Below, in pieces: positions 50,320 to 55,832 of a stretch of 55,832 nucleotides of DNA (its first letter is position 1; each line of letters begins with the position of its first letter). The DNA is taken from positions 1 to 55,832 of the forward strand of contig NZ_FNVB01000019.1 of assembly GCF_900108315.1 (NCBI RefSeq), written 5' to 3'. Source of the stretch: Saccharopolyspora kobensis. Its GTDB lineage: Bacteria > Actinomycetota > Actinomycetes > Mycobacteriales > Pseudonocardiaceae. Position numbers and translations under genes: made by a program. The notes under the pieces were generated by a model, which was given only the letters and a program-made list of their open reading frames with translations, did no database searches and was not told the origin of the DNA.

Positions 50320-51147
50320 TCACCAGCGTGCTGCTTCTGCCGCTGCTCGGCGGGTGTGCGTCGCCAGCTCGCCGAGGACGCGGGTGAAGGTGCTCAGGTC
50401 CGCGCCCGCGAACATGCGCTGGTTGCTGCTGTTGTAGACCGCCGTCCGCCCGAGCTGCAGGTCGATGATCCGGATCGTCTGGTCGCCGCGGTGCTCCTTG
50501 CCCCGGTCGTCCCAGATCGTCACGCCGACTTCGCCGAGGCCGAGTCGCGGACCTTCGAGCAGCTGCGTCATCTTGCGGAAGTTCGCCGGGTTCACGCCGC
50601 GCGCCCGCAGGGCCTGCTCGATCGCTCGCGGGTCCTCGCCCTGGCGGCTCGCTTCGGCCATGGCCGCGCGCACGTCCTGCAGGTCGATCGACAGCGGCGG
50701 GCGGATCTTGGCGGGCTGGTGCTCGGGGAGCACCGAGATGAGCGACGGGATCAGGTCGTTCGGGTGGACCGGTTCCAGGATGATCCGGTCGCCGCTGACG
50801 ACGGTGCGCACCGCGGTCTTGCTGGCCTTCGTGACCGCCGCGCGGAGCTCGGAGCCCTTCTTCGAGGAGAAGCGGAGGTCGTACTCGACGCTGGCGTGCG
50901 AGTAGATGCCCAGCAGCTCCATGACCCGGTCGTTCACGCCGCTCGGGTTGACCAGGCCGCGGTCGCGGACGCGCTGCTCGGCCGCGTTGAACTCGCTCGG
51001 TATGTCCTGGACCTGCGTCCCGTAGTGGCTGTACGCGGCGACCATCGGGATGCGAGTGAGGCCGGCGCGTTCGGCCAGGATTGCGTATTCGAGTCGGTCG
51101 ACGTCGAGCTTGGGCACTTCCGCTGCGCTCCCCGCGTTTCTGGTCAA
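50320..51147 (-). CDS. EspG-family type VII secretion chaperone
   Basis: 275 residues. Hallmarks of EspG are LEYAILAERAGLTRIP, IYSHASVEYDLRF and TRVLGELATHTRRAAAEAARW at the end. EspG proteins bind PPE-type substrates in the cytosol and deliver them to the ESX membrane complex. No eccB-E or mycP gene is in the window, so this set must use a machine encoded elsewhere. In the same direction as the substrate genes, 171 bp upstream. Confidence 0.87.
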   Translation of the reverse strand: MTRNAGSAAEVPKLDVDRLEYAILAERAGLTRIPMVAAYSHYGTQVQDIPSEFNAAEQRVRDRGLVNPSGVNDRVMELLGIYSHASVEYDLRFSSKKGSELRAAVTKASKTAVRTVVSGDRIILEPVHPNDLIPSLISVLPEHQPAKIRPPLSIDLQDVRAAMAEASRQGEDPRAIEQALRARGVNPANFRKMTQLLEGPRLGLGEVGVTIWDDRGKEHRGDQTIRIIDLQLGRTAVYNSSNQRMFAGADLSTFTRVLGELATHTRRAAAEAARW

Positions 51148-51236
51148 GTCTCCGAACTGGTGACGATCTCGCAGGTTAGCCGGTTGCCAAGATCCATGGG
51201 TGAATTCGGCATCTTGCGACCCGCGAAGGTGATCTA

Positions 51237-51720
51237 CTGCCCGAAACGCACTTATCGTGCAATCCGCGGTTCGGCGAGCTGACGGCGGTGTACTCGCTCA
51301 GCTGCCCTCGCGGCGACGAGCTGCTCGTCCTCCGACCGGAGCTGCCCGCGGGCGTGCGGAGTCGGACCGGCGGCTGGAGGTGTTCGCCGCCGAACCTCCG
51401 ATCGCGCTGATCGATTCGGAGCGCCTGGTCGTCTTCGTCCAAGCGGACCGCCGAGATTCCGACGCGGCTGCCTGCCGGGCAGCTGGAGTCGGGATGGATC
51501 AGCAACGGCGTGAGCTGGGATTCCCGCAGCCGGAGCCCGCACCTGATCGTCGACGGCCTGCTGATCGGCTCGACCGAACCCGTTGTTCGTCACCACGCCC
51601 GCGTGGTGACGAACAACATCGTCGCGGTCGTTCTGAACACCGGTCAGCAGCGCTGGGCGGTCTCCCCGGGGTGCACTGGAACGGCGGAACCCCCTACGGC
51701 GTGCGGATGGCGGCCGGTGT
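51237..51720 (+). pseudogene. Probable degraded coding region
   Basis: Protein-like stretches continue on the plus strand only by changing frame: LTAVYSLSCPRGDELLVLRPEL, then EVFAAEPPIALIDSERLVVFVQA, then EIPTRLPAGQLESGWISNG...LIVDGLLIGSTE. No intact frame of credible composition spans them. I read it as a gene broken by at least two frameshifts, with a strong hairpin near its end. The family is unrecognised. The flanks 51148-51236 and 51721-51739 hold nothing I can name. Confidence 0.4.
51582..51617. repeat. Perfect 16-bp hairpin
   Basis: GTTGTTCGTCACCACG (51582-51597) and its exact complement (51602-51617) have a CCCG loop. It has no T-run and lies within the degraded gene. Confidence 0.85.
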
Positions 51721-51739
51721 TCGCCGTGCCGTGATCGCC

Positions 51740-52027
51740 TCAGTCGTCGAGGCCGGAAAGGCCTTGCCAGGCTCCTCGGGAGCCTCGGCGGGCGGCCGAG
51801 CGCTGCCAGCGGAACACTCCGTAGCCGATGACGCCGAGCGTCACGCCGGCCACGCAGGTCCAGAACTCGATGTGCAGGTTGCCGCTCAGCGCGAACGCCA
51901 CCGTTCCGACGAGCCACAGCGCGGTGCCGGTGAGCACCACCGGCGTCGGGTCCGCCAGCCTGCGGGGCAGGTGGGGAACAGGCCGGTGACCTGCTGCGGT
52001 GGGGGTGGGTTCGCTGTCCTGTGCCAC
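51740..52027 (-). CDS. DUF2530 small membrane protein, Rv0879c-like
   Basis: 95 residues from GTG 52027. Two helices (VVLTGTALWLVGTVAFALSG; FWTCVAGVTLGVIGYGVF) follow a Pro-rich head and precede a basic RWQRSAARRG segment. These match DUF2530. Rv0879c sits beside the MarR gene Rv0880 in M. tuberculosis, and the MarR homologue is 1.7 kb away here. Function unknown. Confidence 0.82.
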   Translation of the reverse strand: MAQDSEPTPTAAGHRPVPHLPRRLADPTPVVLTGTALWLVGTVAFALSGNLHIEFWTCVAGVTLGVIGYGVFRWQRSAARRGSRGAWQGLSGLDD

Positions 52028-52086
52028 GTCAGGCAGGCTACCTCCGGTAGGTCGACGCGCGCTCAGGCGCGGTGATGGGAAGCACG

Positions 52087-53553
52087 ATGGTGGACGAGAC
52101 CAAGAGCAAGAAATCATTGCTGGACCAGTACTTCAAGATCACAGAGCGTGGTTCCAGCATCTCCCGCGAGGTGCGCGGTGGCATCGTCACCTTCGTCGCG
52201 GTCGCCTACATCATCGTGCTGAACCCGCTGATCCTGGGCAGCTACTCCGCCGACGACGCCGGTGCCAAGCGCGACGTGCTGGGCAACATCCTGCCCGTGT
52301 CGCAGGTCGCCGCGGCGACCGCGCTGGTCGCGGGCGTGATGACCATCCTGTTCGGGCTCATCGCCAACTACCCGTTCGCGATCGCCGCCGGGCTCGGCAT
52401 CAACACGCTGCTGGCGGTGACCATCGCGCCGCAGGTGACCTGGCCGGAAGCGATGGGCCTGGTGGTCATCGACGGCGTCGTCATCCTGATCCTGGTCGCC
52501 ACCGGGTTCCGCACCGCCGTGTTCAACGCGGTGCCACCCGAGCTGAAGGCCGCCATCGCGGTCGGCGTCGGCGTGTTCATCTCCTTCGTCGGCCTGGTCG
52601 ACGCCGGGTTCGTGCGGCGGCTGCCGGACGAGGCCAACACCACCGTGCCGGTGGGGCTGGGCATCGAGGGCTCGATCGCCTCGTGGCCGACCGCGGTGTT
52701 CGTCTTCGGCCTGGTGCTGACCTCGGTGCTGGTGGCGCGCAAGGTGCGCGGCGGCATCCTGATCAGCGTCGCGGTCACCACGGTGCTGTCGATCATCATC
52801 GAGTCGGTGTTCCACGCCGGGCCGTCCAAGGGCACCAACCCCTACGGCTGGAACCTGGGCTACCCGGCGGTGCCGGAGCAGATCGCCGGGCTGCCGGACC
52901 TGTCGCTGGTCGGCGACATCTCCTTCGGCGCCTGGACCCGGCTGCCCGCGCTGGCCGCCGCTCTGCTGGTGTTCACGCTGGTGCTGGCGAACTTCTTCGA
53001 CGCCATGGGCACCATGACCGGGCTGGGCAAGGAAGCCGGGCTGGCCGACAAGGACGGCAACCTGCCGGGCATCGGCAAGGCGCTGGCCGTCGAGGGCGTC
53101 GGCGCGGTCGCAGGCGGTGTCGGTTCGGCCAGCTCGAACACCGTGTTCGTGGAGTCGGCGTCGGGCATCGCGGAGGGCGCGCGGACCGGCCTGGCGAACG
53201 TGGTCACCGGCCTGCTGTTCCTGGCGGCGATGTTCTTCACCCCGCTCTACCAGGTCATCCCGGTGGAGGCGGCTGCTCCGGCGCTGATCGTGGTCGGGGC
53301 GATGATGATCGGCCAGATCAAGCAGATTGACCTCTCGGACTTCAGCATCGCGCTGCCCGCGTTCCTGACGATCGTGGTCATGCCGTTCACCTACTCGATC
53401 GCCAACGGCATCGGCGCGGGCTTCGTCAGCTACGTGCTGCTGCGGGTGTTCACCGGCAAGATCCGCACCATCCACCCCCTGATGTGGGTGGTGGCGGCGG
53501 CCTTCGTGCTGTACTTCGCGGCCGCGCCGATCAGCGCCGTCTTCGGCATCTGA
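52087..53553 (+). CDS. NCS2-family purine permease (guanine/hypoxanthine type)
   Basis: 488 residues from ATG 52087 with GGGAAG upstream; GTG 52072 or ATG 52075 would add 4-5 residues. Family blocks of the AzgA/GhxP/PbuG branch are visible: REVRGGIVTFVAVAYIIVLNP, AAGLGINTLLA, NFFDAMGTMTGL and GVGSASSNTVFVESASGIAEGARTGLANVVTG. About 12-14 membrane segments. It imports hypoxanthine or guanine by proton symport. No purine riboswitch is seen upstream. Divergent from DUF2530. Confidence 0.92.
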   Translation: MVDETKSKKSLLDQYFKITERGSSISREVRGGIVTFVAVAYIIVLNPLILGSYSADDAGAKRDVLGNILPVSQVAAATALVAGVMTILFGLIANYPFAIAAGLGINTLLAVTIAPQVTWPEAMGLVVIDGVVILILVATGFRTAVFNAVPPELKAAIAVGVGVFISFVGLVDAGFVRRLPDEANTTVPVGLGIEGSIASWPTAVFVFGLVLTSVLVARKVRGGILISVAVTTVLSIIIESVFHAGPSKGTNPYGWNLGYPAVPEQIAGLPDLSLVGDISFGAWTRLPALAAALLVFTLVLANFFDAMGTMTGLGKEAGLADKDGNLPGIGKALAVEGVGAVAGGVGSASSNTVFVESASGIAEGARTGLANVVTGLLFLAAMFFTPLYQVIPVEAAAPALIVVGAMMIGQIKQIDLSDFSIALPAFLTIVVMPFTYSIANGIGAGFVSYVLLRVFTGKIRTIHPLMWVVAAAFVLYFAAAPISAVFGI

Positions 53554-53684
53554 GCACGGGGGCTCGTGATGCGTCGTTTCGGGTGTGAACAGGAGACGTC
53601 GGGCGGCTGGATCATTAGGGTGGACGGCCACTGAGTGGATCAGTTCGTCCGTTTTCCCCCGATATAGTTTGGTAGACTAACGAC

Positions 53685-54119
53685 GTGTCCGATATTGCGG
53701 AACGCGAGCGCACCCTGGCGAGCCGGCTGCGGCTCGCAGTGGTTCGCCTGAACCGCCGCCTGCGCGCGCAGAGCGGCGATTCGAAGATCACGCTCTCCCA
53801 GCTCTCCGCGCTGTCCTGCCTGCACAAGGCGGGCGCGCTGACGCCGGGCGAGCTGGCCGCGCGGGAAGGCGTCCAGCCGCCGTCGATGACCAGGGTGATC
53901 GCCGCCCTGGAAGACGCCGGCCTGGTCGTCCGCCGCGCCCACCCGACCGACGGCCGCCAGGCCATCGTCGAGGTGACCGACGCGGGGCGGGCCCGCATCG
54001 AAGAAGAGGTCTCCGCTCGCGAGCGCTGGCTGGACCAGCAGCTGGTGGACCTCACCGACGAGGAGCGCGCGGTGCTGTTCCGGGCCGCGGAGATCATCGA
54101 CCGGCTGGCGGGCCGATGA
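53685..54119 (+). CDS. MarR-family regulator, Rv0880-like
   Basis: 144 residues from GTG 53685. Winged helix is LSALSCLHKAGALTPGELAAREGVQPPSMTRVIAALEDAGLVVRRAHPTDGRQAIVEVTDAG, with the MarR wing DGRQ. It is upstream of and co-directional with an MFS exporter gene 31 bp away, a usual repressor-pump pair. TAGT-N7-ACTA at 53665-53679 just before the start is a candidate operator. Confidence 0.93.
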   Translation: MSDIAERERTLASRLRLAVVRLNRRLRAQSGDSKITLSQLSALSCLHKAGALTPGELAAREGVQPPSMTRVIAALEDAGLVVRRAHPTDGRQAIVEVTDAGRARIEEEVSARERWLDQQLVDLTDEERAVLFRAAEIIDRLAGR

Positions 54120-54150
54120 GCGCACACACCGAGAGGCGGTAAGCACCAGA

Positions 54151-55458
54151 GTGGTTGACCAACCCGGGTCACGCGTCGGAACGGATACCGGCGAAGATCA
54201 GGTCAACCGCACTCAGGTGTCCACATCGGACACGAGCGCGGGCATGTTCCGCTCGCTGCGCGAGCGCAACTACCGCTACTACGCATCGGGCCAGGTCGTC
54301 TCGCTGACCGGCACCTGGATGCAGCGCGCCGCGCAGGACTGGCTGGTCCTGGAGCTCTCCGGCGGCAGCCCGGCCGCGCTCGGCGTGGCGGTCGCGCTCC
54401 AGTTCCTCCCGACGCTGCTGTTCACGCTGTGGGCGGGTGTGCTCGCCGACCGCTTCGACAAGCGGCGCGTGCTGATCGCCACCCAGACGGCCCTCGGCGT
54501 GTGCGGGCTCGTGCTCGGGCTGCTCGACGTCAGTGGCGTCGCGGTGCTCTGGCACGTCTACGTGCTGTGCTTCGTGCTCGGCTGCTTCGCGGCCGTCGAC
54601 GCGCCGGTGCGGCAGTCGTTCGTCGTCGAGATGGTCGGCCCCGCGCAGCTCACCAACGCCGTCGCGCTCAACTCGATGACCTTCAACCTGGCCCGCATCG
54701 TCGGACCTGCCATCGCCGGGGTGCTGATCACCGCGATCGGCACCGGCTGGGTCTTCCTGCTCAACGGGGCCAGCTCGGCCGCGGTGGTCGCCGGGCTGCT
54801 GCTGATGGACGTCGCGGCGCTGCACCGCGCCGATCGCGCGCCGAAGGAGCGCGGGCAGCTGCGCGCCGGCGTGCGGTACGTGCTCGGCCGACCGGACCTG
54901 ACCGTGGTCATGGTGCTGGTGTTCTTCATCGGTACCTTCGGCATGAACTTCGAGAACACCTTCGCCGTGATGGCGCGCAACGTGTTCCACCGCGACGCCG
55001 ACGGCTACGGGCTGCTGATCACGATGCTGGCCGTGGGCACCTTGACCGGTGCGGCGCTGGCGGCGCGGCGCAGCGGTCGCGGAGGGCCGCGGATGCGGCT
55101 GCTGCTGTTGGGCGCCGCGGTGTTCGGCGCGCTGGAGGCCGGTGCGGCGCTGATGCCGAGCTACCAGCTTTTCGCGGGGGCGCTGGTCCCGGTCGGGATC
55201 GCGGTCATGACCTTCACGACGACCGCGAACGCGACCGTGCAGCTGGGCGTGGACCCGACCATGCGCGGTCGCGTGATGGGCCTCTACATGCTGCTGTTCA
55301 TGGGCGGCAAGCCGCTTGGCGGGCTGGCCTCCGGGTGGCTGGCCGAGCTGCTGGGGCCGCGCTGGCCGATCCTGCTCGGCGGGCTGGTCTCGCTGGTCGC
55401 GGCGCTGGTCGGAGCCGGTGTGCTGGCTTTCTGGCGCCGAGGGGTTGCGCGCTCATGA
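54151..55458 (+). CDS. MFS exporter (EntS/MFS_3-like)
   Basis: 435 residues from GTG 54151. After a polar head it reads FRSLRERNYRYYASGQVVSLTGTWMQRAAQDWLVLEL, then ADRFDKRR (MFS motif A) and VDAPVRQSFVVEMVG, typical of the MFS_3 family that includes enterobactin exporters and drug pumps. Eleven or twelve membrane segments. Coupled with the MarR gene. A DtxR/IdeR-like box overlaps the end of its stop codon, which makes siderophore export worth considering, although the box is downstream of the gene. Confidence 0.9.
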   Translation: MVDQPGSRVGTDTGEDQVNRTQVSTSDTSAGMFRSLRERNYRYYASGQVVSLTGTWMQRAAQDWLVLELSGGSPAALGVAVALQFLPTLLFTLWAGVLADRFDKRRVLIATQTALGVCGLVLGLLDVSGVAVLWHVYVLCFVLGCFAAVDAPVRQSFVVEMVGPAQLTNAVALNSMTFNLARIVGPAIAGVLITAIGTGWVFLLNGASSAAVVAGLLLMDVAALHRADRAPKERGQLRAGVRYVLGRPDLTVVMVLVFFIGTFGMNFENTFAVMARNVFHRDADGYGLLITMLAVGTLTGAALAARRSGRGGPRMRLLLLGAAVFGALEAGAALMPSYQLFAGALVPVGIAVMTFTTTANATVQLGVDPTMRGRVMGLYMLLFMGGKPLGGLASGWLAELLGPRWPILLGGLVSLVAALVGAGVLAFWRRGVARS

Positions 55459-55476
55459 CAGGGTAGGCTAACCTAA
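55458..55476. promoter_or_regulatory. DtxR/IdeR-like iron box
   Basis: ACAGGGTAGGCTAACCTAA matches the 19-bp consensus TTAGGTTAGGCTAACCTAA at 16 positions. A terminator-like hairpin lies 45 bp to the right. Confidence 0.7.
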
Positions 55477-55520
55477 GTCTCGTCCGCTTCGTGGTGGGAG
55501 CGGCAGTCAGTTCGGGAACA

Positions 55521-55560
55521 GATCGAGCCCCGGTCGCCTTCGGGCGGCCGGGGCTCGATC
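55521..55560 (+). terminator. Strong hairpin terminator
   Basis: The 13-bp stem GATCGAGCCCCGG/CCGGGGCTCGATC has an internal CGCC-TTCG-GGCG extension and is followed by GTTCTCGG. Confidence 0.85.
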
Positions 55561-55672
55561 GTTCTCGGCAGCTGGCTTGTCGGAGCACTCACTGCCGAGA
55601 CCTGGGTGCGCACCCCGCCGGAGATCCGCGCGTAGATCCCCGGCGAAGCCGCACGATCAGGAGGTCCTCCGT

Positions 55673-55813
55673 GCGATTTCAATGGAAATCAGACGTCTGA
55701 TTTCCATTGAAATCGCGTCAACCCCGACCCACCGCCGGCGTGTCGGACACCAACACACCGACGACGACCGCAAGTTCCATTGAAATCGACGACTCAATTT
55801 CCATTGAAATTGC
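55673..55813. repeat. Composite AT-rich palindromic element, copy 3
   Basis: Unit A (55673-55716) is a perfect 44-bp palindrome: arms GCGATTTCAATGGAAATC and complement around AGACGTCT. An imperfect GGCGTGT...ACACACC hairpin lies at about 55737-55763. Unit B (55770-55813) has arms with CCATTG in both, so the stem has central mismatches. Unit starts are 97 bp apart. The rest of 55561-55832 contains no gene. Confidence 0.88.
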
Positions 55814-55832
55814 ACCCATCCCGGGTGCCCGC

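Overview
The window is high-GC actinobacterial chromosome: dense genes, many GTG starts, 4-nt GTGA/ATGA overlaps inside operons, and families typical of Pseudonocardiaceae (conservon signalling, XRE/DUF5753-DUF397 pairs, DUF3558 lipoproteins, EspG). Saccharopolyspora or a close relative is my best guess; this rests on gene content only. From 11.4 to 55 kb a backbone follows the order known in Mycobacterium tuberculosis Rv0862c-Rv0880: helicase-associated protein, small protein, moaC, mog+moaE (fused here), rpfA, moaD, moaA, Rv0870c-like YccF protein, cspB, DUF2771, MFS, DUF3027, DUF2530, MarR. Other genes are inserted between these.

Layout. 1-1.6 kb: a divergent cassette, with a membrane microprotein and a small Cys/His protein leftward and an XRE/DUF5753 regulator plus DUF397 rightward. 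1.7-5.5 kb: leftward ABC importer of the nitrate/sulfonate/taurine class (Tat-type lipoprotein, two permeases, ATPase). 6-11 kb: conservon cvnABCD (NIT-domain histidine kinase, roadblock, DUF742, GTPase). 11.4-21.8 kb: helicase-associated protein, malic enzyme with N-terminal ACT-like domain, molybdenum cofactor genes moaC and mog-moaE, TetR/SDR pair, rpfA with a c-di-AMP (ydaO-type) riboswitch and a CRP-like site, and moaA-moaD. 21.9-26 kb: molybdate uptake (HTH-TOBE protein, modA, modB, modC) coupled to a HAD phosphatase. 26-33 kb: small membrane proteins and lipoproteins, PhzF, acyl-CoA synthetase, R2-like ligand-binding oxidase, HAD phosphatase and cold-shock protein. 33-36.3 kb: membrane serine hydrolase coupled to a two-component system. 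36.3-44.7 kb: DUF2771, MFS, glutaminyl cyclase, DUF3027 and a 992-aa sacsin-like GHKL ATPase. 44.7-46.9 kb: a second XRE/DUF397 cassette with small Cys/His proteins. 47-51 kb: type VII secretion-associated island (PPE/WXG-like protein, DUF3558, small WXG-like substrate, EspG) without core machinery. 51-55.8 kb: a degraded gene, DUF2530, NCS2 purine permease, MarR+MFS, a DtxR/IdeR-like box and a last repeat.

The least expected signal is a family of AT-rich palindromes in this GC-rich DNA. A ~139-bp composite element occurs three times (11041-11179, 30267-30404, 55673-55813): a 44-bp palindromic unit, a hairpin of the GTGTCGGG type (imperfect in the third copy), and a second 44-bp unit, with unit starts 94-97 bp apart. 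A partial copy lies in frame inside the start of modB, and a degenerate copy precedes the acyl-CoA synthetase gene. Core bases often change in both arms together, so pairing is mostly kept. A second nested-hairpin family (GTGAG...CTCAC inside TTTCCGC...GCGGAAA) occurs three times. No tRNA, rRNA, CRISPR array, transposase or integrase was seen.
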